This document shows, one piece after another, positions 6,400 to 15,069 of a DNA stretch of 64,000 nucleotides; the stretch's first letter is position 1; each line of letters starts with the position of its first letter. Origin of the DNA: Rhodocyclales bacterium (GTDB lineage: Bacteria > Pseudomonadota > Gammaproteobacteria > Burkholderiales > Rhodocyclaceae); assembly GCA_016235165.1 (NCBI GenBank), contig JACRLX010000043.1, positions 91,511 through 155,510 of the forward strand, written 5' to 3'. The notes beneath the pieces were generated by a model. It made no database searches. It saw only the letters and a program-made list of their open reading frames with translations, and was not told where the DNA came from. The position numbers were made by a program, and so were the translations under genes.

Positions 6400-6963
6400 A
6401 AGGCGCGGCTCGCGACCTCGATGCTGGCGCTGGCGGTCCTCGCGGCAGAGCCGGCGCGAGCCGACGGCCCGAATCTCCGGATCGAGGCCTCGGTGCAACG
6501 CCCGCAGGCCGGCAAGCGCATCACCGAAACCCTGGCCTGGGTGGATGGCCCGATCGCCGGCACGGTGGGCTGGTTCGTGTTCGCCTATCAGGATTCCGAG
6601 GGCTACCGCGAGATCTTCGGCGGGCCGACGATCCGCCCGCTACCGTGGCTGGAGCTCGGCCTCGGCATGGGCCGCGAGAACGAAGGCAACCGCCATCGGC
6701 GCAGCGCGCATTTCTCGATGGACGGGGAGATCGGCTCGTTTGCCGGCTATTTCGAGAACGGCGCCTCGGGGCCGGCGCACAAGCTGTACCTCAACTACTG
6801 GGCGGGGCCTTCGCTCGGCATCGGGCTGATGGAGGATTTCTCCGGCCGCGGCCCGCGCGTGGTGTTGCGCCTGGGCGAAAAGGCCAACCTCTGGGGTGCG
6901 CTGCTGCGCGACAGGGCCGACGGCGCGACCAGGGGCATCGCGGGACTGAACTACCAGTTCTGA
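6397..6963 (+). CDS. Secreted protein with outer-membrane beta-barrel character, copy 2
   Basis: 188 residues, differing from the protein at 4385 at only 11 positions (94% identity). It has the same signal peptide and the same strands, and ends LNYQF rather than LNCQF. The Tyr version is closer to a normal barrel end, so this may be the ancestral sequence. Its exporter partner is destroyed and it is separated from speD, so its expression depends on an unknown promoter. Retention of an intact frame despite decay of its neighbour suggests either selection or a recent event. Confidence 0.65.
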   Translation: MKARLATSMLALAVLAAEPARADGPNLRIEASVQRPQAGKRITETLAWVDGPIAGTVGWFVFAYQDSEGYREIFGGPTIRPLPWLELGLGMGRENEGNRHRRSAHFSMDGEIGSFAGYFENGASGPAHKLYLNYWAGPSLGIGLMEDFSGRGPRVVLRLGEKANLWGALLRDRADGATRGIAGLNYQF

Positions 6964-7051
6964 AGGCCAGGAGTCGGCGCTGGTGAAACCCCCACGCAGC
7001 TGGGCGATCGAGCAAAATACGCTCTCCCCGCTGCGGATGGCGGGACGGTGA
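6964..7051 (+). repeat. 3' flank shared by the two duplicated segments (copy 2)
   Basis: Repeats 4952-5047 with few changes, including family A block 1 and the terminal ATGGCGGGACGG. It marks the right edge of the duplication, just before the DUF433 gene. Confidence 0.7.
6970..6983 (+). repeat. Family A motif copy 6 (block 1 only)
   Basis: AGTCGGCGCTGG is exact at 6972-6983, in the same context as copy 3. Confidence 0.7.
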
Positions 7052-7094
7052 AGATTTGGCATATGATCAACGCCAGTTCCTAGGAGAACGCACC

Positions 7095-7322
7095 ATGAAT
7101 GCCAGCCTGCTGAATCGAATCACCATCGAACCCGGAAAATGTGGCGGTAAGCCGTGCATTCGGGGCATGCGCATTCGCGTCAGCGATATTCTTGAAATGC
7201 TGGGCGAGGGAGTCAGCATGGACGAAGTTCTTGCCGACTTTCCCGATCTCGAACGCGAGGACATTCTCGCCAGCCTGCAATTCGCGGCACGACGCAGCGA
7301 CATCATTCGACTGGCGGCATGA
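7095..7322 (+). CDS. DUF433 antitoxin
   Basis: 75 residues beginning with ITIEPGKCGGKPCIRGMRI and continuing VSDILEMLGEG and EVLADFPDLEREDI, the full DUF433 pattern of a small winged-helix-like antitoxin. The start at 7095 has TAGGAG nine bases upstream; the earlier in-frame ATG at 7056 lacks one. The stop overlaps the start of the DUF5615 gene (ATGA). DUF433 with DUF5615 is a recurrent TA pair. Confidence 0.85.
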   Translation: MNASLLNRITIEPGKCGGKPCIRGMRIRVSDILEMLGEGVSMDEVLADFPDLEREDILASLQFAARRSDIIRLAA

Positions 7323-7651
7323 GGTTCTGGGTCGACGCCCAGTTGCCGCCAGCGCTGACGGCGTGGTTGTCGGAACGACATGGCGTCGAGGCATTTTCGC
7401 TTCGGGATCTCGGCATGCGGGATGCTTCCGACGGAGAGATTTTCGACGCCGCGCGACATGCCAGCGCTGTCATCATCAGCAAGGATAGCGATTTTGTCGA
7501 ATTAGTCAGTCGGCATGGAATGCCTCCGCAATTGCTTTGGGTGACCTGCGGCAACGTCACCAATAGAAAATTGCAAACTGTATTCGACAAGACCTTCCCT
7601 GAAGCAATTGCCGCTCTATCGGGCGGACAAGCTATCGTCGAGATCGGCTAG
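7319..7651 (+). CDS. DUF5615 PIN-like toxin
   Basis: 110 residues. FWVDAQLPPALTAWLSERHG, the internal SLRDLGMRDASDGEIFDAAR and IISKDSDFVELVSRHG are the DUF5615 PIN-like domain, with acidic residues at the positions expected for metal-dependent nuclease activity (D6, D58-type and D79-type). It is presumed to be the RNase toxin partner of the upstream DUF433 protein. Family A copy 7 follows the stop by four bases. Confidence 0.82.
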   Translation: MRFWVDAQLPPALTAWLSERHGVEAFSLRDLGMRDASDGEIFDAARHASAVIISKDSDFVELVSRHGMPPQLLWVTCGNVTNRKLQTVFDKTFPEAIAALSGGQAIVEIG

Positions 7652-7654
7652 GGA

Positions 7655-7679
7655 AGAGTCGGCGCCGGCCAGACGTCGC
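7655..7679 (+). repeat. Family A motif copy 7
   Basis: AGAGTCGGCGCCGG-CCAG-ACGTCGCC; block 1 is the C variant and block 2 is imperfect. It lies between two convergent genes. Confidence 0.6.
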
Positions 7680-7685
7680 CAGCGC

Positions 7686-8069
7686 CTACTGCGCCAGCTT
7701 GTGGATGCTGAATATGCCCAGCCCCGTCATCAGCAGCGAACCGAACAGATGCAGCGAGGCCGTACCCAGCGCCCAACCGTAGCGCGCGCTCTGGATCAGG
7801 TGCACCACTTCGGCCGAGAAGGTCGAGAAGGTGGTCAGCGCGCCGAGGAAGCCGGTGATGAAGAAGAGCTTGAGTTCCGGCGGCAGTTCGACGTTGATGT
7901 GGAACACGGTGACGGCGGCACCCACCAGATAGCCGCCGACCAGGTTGGCCGCCAGGGTACCGAGCGGCATGGTCGGCAGGATGGGATTGAGCCACAGCCC
8001 CAGTGCATAGCGCAGCCAGGCTCCGAGCACGGCGCCGCCGCCGATGGCAAGAAAGGCTGTTGCGTTCAT
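7686..8069 (-). CDS. crcB: Fluoride channel CrcB/Fluc
   Basis: 127 residues with four membrane segments. [32 protein letters not shown] and [14 protein letters not shown] are the conserved Fluc segments; the last carries the Phe and Ser/Thr residues lining the fluoride path. It acts as a dual-topology dimer in the inner membrane exporting fluoride. The ATG at 8069 was chosen over 8087 because the family starts here. No fluoride riboswitch is apparent in the short upstream region, which is shared with a TA operator. Confidence 0.9.
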   Translation of the reverse strand: MNATAFLAIGGGAVLGAWLRYALGLWLNPILPTMPLGTLAANLVGGYLVGAAVTVFHINVELPPELKLFFITGFLGALTTFSTFSAEVVHLIQSARYGWALGTASLHLFGSLLMTGLGIFSIHKLAQ

Positions 8070-8092
8070 GCTTCGAATTGTATCCACAAATC

Positions 8093-8122
8093 TCGTGATA
8101 CACTAAATTCGTGAATCACGAA
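8093..8122. promoter_or_regulatory. Operator of the vapBC-like operon
   Basis: A perfect palindrome, TTCGTGA-A-TCACGAA (8108-8122), ends just before the AGGAGG ribosome-binding site. A further half-site, TCGTGA, is at 8093-8098, next to a possible -10 (TACACT, 8099-8104). Ribbon-helix-helix antitoxins bind such short palindromes, so autorepression is likely. Confidence 0.65.
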
Positions 8123-8133
8123 AGGAGGCTGCG

Positions 8134-8394
8134 ATGCCTAACCTGACCATTACCACGGACGAGGAAACCTTGCGCTGGGCGCGCATCGAGGCGGCCAAGC
8201 AGAATACCAGCGTGTCGAAGCTGGTCGGCGAAATGCTGGCCGAGCAGCGCCGGAAGAGCGACGAATACGATCAGGCAATGGAGGACTTTCTGGCCCGCGA
8301 ACCCTGGTTGCTTCCCGCCGATCCGCCGCGTGAAGATGGCCGCCGCTGGCCAACACGCGAGGAAATCTACGACCGGCCGGTACTAAGGAAGTGA
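8134..8394 (+). CDS. Ribbon-helix-helix antitoxin (VapB-type)
   Basis: 86 residues. The N-terminal NLTITTDEETLRWARIEAAK followed by NTSVSKLVGEML is a ribbon-helix-helix DNA-binding domain. The acidic tail with PREDGRRWPTREEIYDRP would bind the toxin. It has an excellent ribosome-binding site (AGGAGG) and its stop overlaps the GTG start of the PIN-domain gene. The operator lies directly upstream. Confidence 0.8.
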   Translation: MPNLTITTDEETLRWARIEAAKQNTSVSKLVGEMLAEQRRKSDEYDQAMEDFLAREPWLLPADPPREDGRRWPTREEIYDRPVLRK

Positions 8395-8843
8395 GCCTCG
8401 TCTTTCTTGACACCAACATCCTGATCTATCGCCAGGACCCGACCGATACCGCCAAGCGCCAGCGTGCCAGTAACTGGATTTCGGCGCTGGCGCGCAGCCG
8501 ACGCGGGCGCCTGTCCTGGCAGGTGCTGAGCGAGTACAACTCGGTGGCCTCGCGCAAGCTCCTCACCCACGGCTATTCGACACGCAATCTGCGACTCGAC
8601 ATACGCGCCTATTCAGCCTGGATGCCGCTCGCGCCCGACCTTCCGCTGTTCGAATCGGCCTGGTCGCTTGCCGATCGCAACGGCTTTTCCTGGTGGGATG
8701 CCTTGATCGTCGCGGCCGCCTTGCGCCAGGAATGTGACATCCTCTTGTCCGAGGACATGCAGCATGGCCTCGTGATCGACAATCGTCTGACCCTCGTCAA
8801 TCCTTTCGTTCCCGAAGCACCCTTGCCCCCTGCCGCGCCATGA
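8391..8843 (+). CDS. PIN-domain toxin (VapC-type)
   Basis: 150 residues. The four acidic PIN positions are visible: FLDTNILIY (Asp7), an early Glu in VLSEYNSV, the SWWDALIVAAA Asp and a later Asp in ILLSEDMQHG. VapC toxins cut specific RNAs, often tRNA. The start is GTG overlapping the antitoxin stop, and the stop overlaps the glnS start by ATGA. The essential tRNA synthetase gene is therefore the third gene of this TA operon. Confidence 0.85.
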   Translation: MSLVFLDTNILIYRQDPTDTAKRQRASNWISALARSRRGRLSWQVLSEYNSVASRKLLTHGYSTRNLRLDIRAYSAWMPLAPDLPLFESAWSLADRNGFSWWDALIVAAALRQECDILLSEDMQHGLVIDNRLTLVNPFVPEAPLPPAAP

Positions 8844-10591
8844 CCAACGACGAAACCCGAGTCTCGAATTTCATCCGCAACATCATCGATGCCGACCTCA
8901 AGGCCGGCAAATATGCCGGCCGCACCTGGTCGGGCACGCCGGGCCCGGCCGCGCAGCAGCTCGTCGGGCCTGCCGACGCCGCGAAGATCCGCACCCGCTT
9001 TCCACCCGAGCCCAACGGCTACCTGCATTTCGGCCATGCCAAGTCGATCTGCCTCAACTTCGGACTGGCGCGCGACTACGGCGGCGCCTGCCACCTGCGC
9101 TTCGACGACACCAATCCGGAGAAGGAAGAGCAGGAATACGTCGATTCCATCGTCGATGCGGTGAAATGGCTGGGCTGGGACTGGCGCTTCGGCAACGAGA
9201 CCAACCTCTACTACGCGTCCAACTACTTCCAGTGGATGTACGACTTCGCCGAGACCTTGATCCGCCACGGTGAGGCCTATGTCGATTCGCAAAGCGCGGA
9301 GGAGATGCGCGCCAACCGCGGCACGCTGACCGAGCCGGGCAAGCCCTCGCCCTTCCGCAGCCGCACGCCGGACGAGAACCTCGACCTGTTCCGCCGCATG
9401 AAGGCGGGCGAGTTCGCCGACGGCGCCCACGTGCTGCGGGCGAAGATCGACATGGCCAGCGGCAACATCAACCTGCGCGATCCGGCGATCTACCGCATCC
9501 GCAAGGCCACGCACCACAACACCGGCGATGCCTGGTGCCTCTACCCGATGTACACCTACGCCCACCCGATCGAGGATGCGCTGGAGAACATCACCCACTC
9601 GATCTGCACCCTGGAGTTCGAGGACCAGCGCCCCTTCTACGACTGGCTGCTGGGCAAGCTGGCCGAGCATGGCTGCGTGAACACGCCGCTGCCGCAGCAG
9701 ATCGAGTTCGCGCGCCTGAACCTCACCTACGTCGTGCTTTCCAAGCGCAAGCTGATCCAGCTGGTCGACGAGAAGCACGTCACCGGTTGGGACGACCCGC
9801 GCCTGCCGACCCTGGTCGGCGCGCGCCGCCGCGGCTACACCGCCGAGGGCTTCCGCAAGTTCGCCGAGATGATAGGCGTCACCAAGTCCGACTCGCTGAT
9901 CGATTACAGCGTGTTCGAGGAATGCCAGCGCGACGTGCTCAACGACAGCGCAGCGCGCCGCATTGCGGTGCTCGACCCGTTGAAGCTGATCATCGACAAC
10001 TATCCGGAAGGGCAGGAAGAACTGTGCGAGGCGCCCAACCATCCGCAGAAGCCGGACTGGGGCAAGCGCCCGGTGCCCTTCGCGAAGGAACTCTGGATCG
10101 AGCGCGAGGATTTCATGGAGGTGCCGAGCAAGGGCTACTTCCGCCTCTTCCCCGGCAACAGGGTGCGCCTGCGCTACGGCTTCGTCGTTGAATGTACCGG
10201 CTGCGAAAAGGATGCTGCCGGCAACATCGTCGCCGTGCACTGCAACTACTTTGCCGATTCGAAATCCGGCACGCCGGGCTCGGACAGCTACAAGGTCAAG
10301 GGCAACATCCACTGGGTGTCGGCAAAACATTCCTACGCCGCCGAGGTGCGGCTCTACGACAGGCTATTCAAGGTGCCCCAGCCGGGCGCCGAGCGAGACT
10401 TTCTCGACGACATCAATCCGGACTCGGTGAAGACCATCAGCGCGCAACTTGAGCCCGCATTGCGCGATGCCAAGGCAGAGGACCGTTTCCAGTTCGAGCG
10501 TCACGGCTATTTCGTCGCCGACCGCGTCGACTCGCAGCCCGGCGCGCCGGTGTTCAATCGCACCGTCGGCCTCAAGGACACCTGGAAATGA
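8840..10591 (+). CDS. glnS: Glutaminyl-tRNA synthetase
   Basis: 583 residues, full length. The class I HIGH motif is in [14 protein letters not shown] and the KMSKS counterpart in VVLSKRKL. GlnRS features such as [11 protein letters not shown] and the C-terminal anticodon-binding barrels are present. It charges tRNA-Gln in the cytoplasm. The start overlaps the vapC stop and the end overlaps pyrF, so vapB, vapC, glnS and pyrF read as one coupled series, unless an internal promoter in vapC exists. Confidence 0.97.
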   Translation: MTNDETRVSNFIRNIIDADLKAGKYAGRTWSGTPGPAAQQLVGPADAAKIRTRFPPEPNGYLHFGHAKSICLNFGLARDYGGACHLRFDDTNPEKEEQEYVDSIVDAVKWLGWDWRFGNETNLYYASNYFQWMYDFAETLIRHGEAYVDSQSAEEMRANRGTLTEPGKPSPFRSRTPDENLDLFRRMKAGEFADGAHVLRAKIDMASGNINLRDPAIYRIRKATHHNTGDAWCLYPMYTYAHPIEDALENITHSICTLEFEDQRPFYDWLLGKLAEHGCVNTPLPQQIEFARLNLTYVVLSKRKLIQLVDEKHVTGWDDPRLPTLVGARRRGYTAEGFRKFAEMIGVTKSDSLIDYSVFEECQRDVLNDSAARRIAVLDPLKLIIDNYPEGQEELCEAPNHPQKPDWGKRPVPFAKELWIEREDFMEVPSKGYFRLFPGNRVRLRYGFVVECTGCEKDAAGNIVAVHCNYFADSKSGTPGSDSYKVKGNIHWVSAKHSYAAEVRLYDRLFKVPQPGAERDFLDDINPDSVKTISAQLEPALRDAKAEDRFQFERHGYFVADRVDSQPGAPVFNRTVGLKDTWK

Positions 10592-11412
10592 GCTTCACGC
10601 AAACCCTCTCTGCTGCCTGGGAAAAACATGACTCCCTGCTCTGCGTCGGCCTCGATCCCGACCCGGCGAAGTTCCCCGCCCATATCAAGAACCAACCCGA
10701 CGCCATCTTCCGTTTCTGCAGCGAAATCGCCGACGCCACGGCGGACCTCGCCTGCGCCTTCAAGCCGCAGATCGCCTACTTCGCCGCGCGTCGTGCCGAA
10801 GACCAGCTCGAAGCCCTGATCGCGCATATCCAAGAGAAGCACCCGGGCGTGCCGGTGATCCTCGACGCCAAGCGCGGCGACATCGGCAGCACCGCCGAGC
10901 AATATGCGATCGAGGCCTTCGAACGCTATCGGGCGGATGCCGTGACGGTGAACCCCTACATGGGCCGCGACTCGGTCGAGCCCTGGCTGGCGTACAGGGA
11001 CAAGGGCGTGATCCTGCTCTGCCGCACCTCCAATCCGGGCGGCAGCGATCTGCAGTTCCTCAAGGCAAAAGTCGGCGCTGGCGAGACGGCGATTTTCGAG
11101 CACGTGGCGCAGTTGGTGGCCCGCGAATGGAACACCGGCGGCCAGTGCGCCCTGGTCGTCGGTGCCACCTTTCCCGGCGAGATTGCACGCGTGCGCGAAA
11201 TCGTCGGCGAGATGCCGCTGCTGGTGCCCGGCATCGGCGCCCAGGGCGGCGACATCGAAGCCACCGTGAAAGCCGGGCGCACCGCCGCCGGCACCGGGCT
11301 GATGATCAATTCTTCGCGCGCCATTCTCTATGCCGGCAAGGATGAGAACTACGCCGCCGCCGCGCGCAAGGTGGCGCTGGAAACCCGCGACGCCATCAAC
11401 CGCTGGCGTTAA
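10588..11412 (+). CDS. pyrF: Orotidine 5'-phosphate decarboxylase (subfamily 2)
   Basis: 274 residues, the size of the longer proteobacterial PyrF type. The catalytic segment [17 protein letters not shown] carries the Asp-Lys-x-x-Asp residues. [27 protein letters not shown] text and a C-terminal phosphate loop (PGIGAQGGD) fit. It makes UMP from OMP. Family A copy 8 lies in frame at residues about 160-170, read as [10 protein letters not shown], in a loop where relatives have a shorter segment. The start overlaps glnS by four bases. Confidence 0.95.
   Translation: MSFTQTLSAAWEKHDSLLCVGLDPDPAKFPAHIKNQPDAIFRFCSEIADATADLACAFKPQIAYFAARRAEDQLEALIAHIQEKHPGVPVILDAKRGDIGSTAEQYAIEAFERYRADAVTVNPYMGRDSVEPWLAYRDKGVILLCRTSNPGGSDLQFLKAKVGAGETAIFEHVAQLVAREWNTGGQCALVVGATFPGEIARVREIVGEMPLLVPGIGAQGGDIEATVKAGRTAAGTGLMINSSRAILYAGKDENYAAAARKVALETRDAINRWR
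11067..11096 (+). repeat. Family A motif copy 8, in frame inside pyrF
   Basis: Full consensus copy (AAAGTCGGCGCTGG-CGAG-ACGGCGATTTT), read K-V-G-A-G-E-T-A-I in the host gene. Confidence 0.85.
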
Positions 11413-11422
11413 CGATCGCAAA

Positions 11423-13873
11423 TCAGTCGATGCCGATCAGTTGCCGAAACTGCGCCGCCGGCAGCGGGCGGCCAAGGCCGTAGCCCTGCGCCAAGGTGCA
11501 ACCCATCGCACGCAGTTCGCTGGCGATCCTGTCCGATTCGACGCCCTCGGCCTGAATACGCAGTCCCAGATTCGCCGCAATCCCGATTGCGGCACGCACC
11601 AGGTTCGCGCTGTCGGGTTGCGTCAATAGCTCGCCGACGAATGCGCGATCGATCTTCAAGGCATCAATGCCAAATCGCTTGAGCGCCGACAGGCTGGAAC
11701 TGCCGCTGCCGTAATCGTCGATCACCAGGCGCAGGCCCAGCGCCTTGAGTTTGCCCAGGCAAGCGCACACGGATTCGCTGCCTTCGGCGAGGACAAGCTC
11801 GCCGAATTCGAGCTCGAGCCCGACAGGATCGGCAGCCGTGGCGGCCAGGGCGCGACGCAACGTGTCCTCGACATCACCGCGACGAAACTGGACCGGCGAA
11901 ACGTTCACCGACAGCGCGAGATCCCTGCGTCCGGCCTTTTGCCAACGCGCCAGTTCGCGACAGGCCTGGTGCAGCACCCATTCTCCGAGCGGCACGATCA
12001 GCCCGCCATGCTCGGCCGCGGCAATGAACTGCCCGGCATCCAGCACGCCATCGCCGGGCACCCGCCAGCGCAGCAGCGCCTCGCCACCCACCACCTTGCC
12101 GCCGTCCAGCGCCACCGTGGGCTGGTAGTACAGCTCGAACTCGTCGCGGCCGAGCGCTTCGCGCAAGCGCGCGTGGAGGTCCACGCGCTGCCGGGCGGCC
12201 ACGTTCATCGGCTGGGTATGGAAGCGGAAGGCATTGCGTCCGGCTTCCTTGGCGTGATACATCGCGGTATCCGCCTTCTTCAGCAGTTCGTCGAAATCGG
12301 CGCCGTCGTCGGGATACACGGCGATGCCCACCGAAGCCGAAATGCTGGCTTCATGCCCTTCGATGCGGAAGGTTTGCGACAGCGCAGACATGATCTTGGC
12401 CGCCACCTGCGCCGGCACCTGCGAATCCTGCACTTCATTGAGCACCACCAGGAACTCGTCGCCACCGTGCCGGCTGACGGTGTCGGATTCGCGCACGCAG
12501 GATTGCAGGCGCACGGCGGCATCGCGCAACAGGATGTCGCCGACCGGATGCCCATAGGAATCGTTGACGGCCTTGAAGCGGTCGAGGTCCACGAACAGCA
12601 GGGCCACGCGGCGCCCGCTGCGCTCGGCAAGGGCAATCGCCTGCGCCATGCGGTCCTTGAGCAGCAGCCGATTGGGCAGGCCGGTCAGCGTATCGTGCTG
12701 GGCCAGGTATTCGATCCTGGCCGCCGCCGCCTTGCGCTCGCTGATGTCCGAAAAAATTCCAACGTAATTGACCAGGACGCCCCGCTCGTCACGCACGCTG
12801 GAAATGCCCAGCCACTCGGGAAAGATCTCGCCGTTGCGCCGCCGGTTCCAGATCTCGCCCTGCCAATAGCCGGTATTTCCCAATTGCTGCCAGAGGTCGG
12901 CAAAGAACTCCGGGGGATGCCGCCCCGAAGCGAGCAGGCTGGCGTTGCGCCCGGCCACGTCGGCCGCCGCGTAGCCGGTGACGGCGGTGAAGGCCTGGTT
13001 GACCGAAATGATCACCCCACCCGGGTCGGTGATCATGATCGCCTCGCCGCTGCTCTCGAAGACCTTGGCCGCCAGCCGCAACTGCTGCTCGACCAGCCGC
13101 TGCCGGGTGTTGTCGCGGGTGGTTCCCTCGACGCCGACCACATTGCCAGCGGCATCGCGGATGAAGTGCGCCGTGGTCAGGACCCAGACTTCGCGCCCAT
13201 CCTTGTGCCGCAGGCGCGACTCGCCGCCGACGATATGGCCGCCGTTGGCCAGCATGCGCGCCAGGAAATCGTCGCGATCGCCCTGCGAACAGTAAAGGTC
13301 GGCCAGCCGGCGGCCGAGCACTTCCTCGACCGTGTAACCCAGCAATTGCTCCACCGAGCGCGAGGCGCGCACGATGACGCCAGACTGGTCGGTGCGGTAA
13401 TAGGTGTCCTGCAGGTCGTCGAGGATGCCGCGCAGTTCGTGCTCCGACTCGACCACCGCCTGTTGCGCAGCGAAGATGGGCGTCAGGTCGGTGATGAAGC
13501 CGAAGGAGCCGGTGACCTCGCCTTGCGCGTTGCGATGGGTGGAGTTGTTGAGCAGGATGGGAAAGGTGCTGCCGTCCTTGCGCTGCGCCACCAGTTGGTA
13601 ACGCCGCCGGTCGCTGGTGTCGATGCGCTGCATCTGCCGGATCAGTTCGGCACGGCTCTCCTCGGTGATGAAATCGAGCGGCGTGCGTCCCAGCCATTCC
13701 TCGCGCGGGTAGCCGAACAACTCGCAGAGCCGGTCGTTGACCTCGACGAAGCGGCGCTGCGCATCGATGGCAAAAAAGCCGTCGATGGCGCTGTCTATTA
13801 CCTGCCGGTAGTAGCTCTCCGCCTCTTCCGGCGTGTTCCAGCGCGAACGCGGCCTCGCGTCGTCCTGGCTCAT
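11423..13873 (-). CDS. Triple-PAS diguanylate cyclase/phosphodiesterase (GGDEF-EAL)
   Basis: 816 residues with no membrane segment. Three PAS domains (about 18-135, 145-255 and 265-380) are followed by GGDEF (about 395-550) and EAL (about 565-815). The GGDEF signature is intact (SRHGGDEFLVVL), so c-di-GMP synthesis is possible. In the EAL domain, GEALLRW, NVSPVQF, IDDYGSG, LKIDRAFV and QAEGVES are kept. The LELEFGELVL segment replaces the usual ITES, so hydrolase activity is less certain. It is probably a cytoplasmic sensor linking redox or small ligands to c-di-GMP. Monocistronic; convergent with pyrF. Confidence 0.9.
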   Translation of the reverse strand: MSQDDARPRSRWNTPEEAESYYRQVIDSAIDGFFAIDAQRRFVEVNDRLCELFGYPREEWLGRTPLDFITEESRAELIRQMQRIDTSDRRRYQLVAQRKDGSTFPILLNNSTHRNAQGEVTGSFGFITDLTPIFAAQQAVVESEHELRGILDDLQDTYYRTDQSGVIVRASRSVEQLLGYTVEEVLGRRLADLYCSQGDRDDFLARMLANGGHIVGGESRLRHKDGREVWVLTTAHFIRDAAGNVVGVEGTTRDNTRQRLVEQQLRLAAKVFESSGEAIMITDPGGVIISVNQAFTAVTGYAAADVAGRNASLLASGRHPPEFFADLWQQLGNTGYWQGEIWNRRRNGEIFPEWLGISSVRDERGVLVNYVGIFSDISERKAAAARIEYLAQHDTLTGLPNRLLLKDRMAQAIALAERSGRRVALLFVDLDRFKAVNDSYGHPVGDILLRDAAVRLQSCVRESDTVSRHGGDEFLVVLNEVQDSQVPAQVAAKIMSALSQTFRIEGHEASISASVGIAVYPDDGADFDELLKKADTAMYHAKEAGRNAFRFHTQPMNVAARQRVDLHARLREALGRDEFELYYQPTVALDGGKVVGGEALLRWRVPGDGVLDAGQFIAAAEHGGLIVPLGEWVLHQACRELARWQKAGRRDLALSVNVSPVQFRRGDVEDTLRRALAATAADPVGLELEFGELVLAEGSESVCACLGKLKALGLRLVIDDYGSGSSSLSALKRFGIDALKIDRAFVGELLTQPDSANLVRAAIGIAANLGLRIQAEGVESDRIASELRAMGCTLAQGYGLGRPLPAAQFRQLIGID

Positions 13874-14022
13874 GGCGGCGAAACATGGCGGCGAAGGCCG
13901 CCGGCGACGAAGCTAACAGGAATTGCGTGGAACACCAGCCATTCCTCCCCGGCTTTTCAAAACAGCATATCAGCAAACTTCGCGAGGCACAGCCTTGGCG
14001 GCGAACCGGGGCGACCGCCCGC

Positions 14023-14028
14023 TATAAT
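14023..14028 (+). promoter_or_regulatory. -10 element upstream of fbp
   Basis: TATAAT in a GC-rich setting, 32 bases before the fbp start. No good -35 lies at 16-18 bases; TTGGCG is 22 bases upstream. The interval 13874-14060 is otherwise only the divergent upstream region of the GGDEF-EAL gene and fbp. Confidence 0.5.
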
Positions 14029-14060
14029 CCGCGCACCTTTCCGCCCGCCCCGCTGCGACC

Positions 14061-15059
14061 ATGGCCCAGATGACCCTCTCCCGCTTCCTGATCGAGGAAC
14101 AACGCGACAAGAACGTCATTTCCCACGACTTGCGCCTGCTGATCGAGGTCGTCTCACGCGCCTGCAAGGCGATCTCGATTGCCATCGGCAAGGGCAGCCT
14201 GGCCGGCGTTCTGGGCAGCGCCGGCAGCGACAACGTGCAGGGCGAGGTACAGAAAAAGCTCGACGTCATCTCCAACGAAATCCTGCTCGACGCCAACGAG
14301 TGGGGCGGCCACCTGGCCGGCATGGCCTCCGAGGAAATGGAGTTGCCCCATGCCATCCCCAACCGTTTTCCCAAGGGCGAATACCTGTTGCTGTTCGATC
14401 CGCTCGACGGTTCGTCGAATATCGACGTGAATGTCTCGGTCGGCACCATTTTCTCGGTGTTGCAATGTCCCGAAGGCATGGAGCCGGACGAAAAGGCCTT
14501 CCTCCAGCCGGGTGCCAGGCAGGTCTGCGCCGGCTATGCCGTGTACGGGCCGACCACCCTGCTGGTGCTGACCCTGGGCGACGGCGTCAATGTCTTCACC
14601 CTGGACCGCGAATATGGCCGCTTCGTGCTGACGCAGCGGAATCTGCGCATCCCCGAGGACACGCGCGAATTCGCCATCAACGCCTCCAACGCGCGCTACT
14701 GGGAAGCGCCGGTCAAGCGCTATGTCGACGAGCTGCTGGCGGGCAAGGATGGCCCGCGCGGCCAGGACTTCAACATGCGCTGGGTGGCCTCGATGGTGGC
14801 CGACGTGCATCGCATCCTCAGCCGCGGCGGCATCTTCATGTACCCAATCGACAGCAAGACGCGCGACAAGGGCGGCAAGCTGCGCATCATGTATGAAGCC
14901 AATCCGATGGCCTTCATCGTCGAGCAGGCGGGCGGCGCCGCCACCGACGGCCGCCGCCGCATCCTCGACATTCAGCCCGAAAAGCTGCACCAGCGCGTGC
15001 CGGTGATCCTGGGTTCGAAAAACGAAGTGGAGCGGGTGACGGCCTACCACGCCGCCTGA
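14061..15059 (+). CDS. fbp: Fructose-1,6-bisphosphatase class I
   Basis: 332 residues. The metal site [20 protein letters not shown] and the substrate segment GGIFMYPID identify class I FBPase, which removes the 1-phosphate of fructose-1,6-bisphosphate in gluconeogenesis or the Calvin cycle. Other conserved parts ([26 protein letters not shown]) are present. ATG 14061 is used; the in-frame ATG three codons on is an alternative. No other carbon-fixation gene is nearby, so the role is probably gluconeogenic. Confidence 0.95.
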   Translation: MAQMTLSRFLIEEQRDKNVISHDLRLLIEVVSRACKAISIAIGKGSLAGVLGSAGSDNVQGEVQKKLDVISNEILLDANEWGGHLAGMASEEMELPHAIPNRFPKGEYLLLFDPLDGSSNIDVNVSVGTIFSVLQCPEGMEPDEKAFLQPGARQVCAGYAVYGPTTLLVLTLGDGVNVFTLDREYGRFVLTQRNLRIPEDTREFAINASNARYWEAPVKRYVDELLAGKDGPRGQDFNMRWVASMVADVHRILSRGGIFMYPIDSKTRDKGGKLRIMYEANPMAFIVEQAGGAATDGRRRILDIQPEKLHQRVPVILGSKNEVERVTAYHAA

Positions 15060-15069
15060 GGCAAACGCC

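Noticed and set aside
5580..6986. 468-codon plus-strand frame across the MazF pair and the exporter remnant
   Set aside because: It runs through antisense TA genes, pseudogene and the wrong frame of the barrel gene.
8070..8107. Fluoride riboswitch before crcB
   Set aside because: The 38 bases upstream are too short and lack the conserved riboswitch pattern.
8479..8495. TTTCGGCGCTGGCGCG in vapC resembling family A
   Set aside because: Only part of block 1 matches and block 2 is absent; it is ordinary coding sequence.
11939..14896. Long plus-strand open frame (985 codons) opposite the GGDEF-EAL gene
   Set aside because: Its translation is rich in His, Arg and Gln with no domain, and it mirrors the GC-rich codons of the real gene on the other strand.
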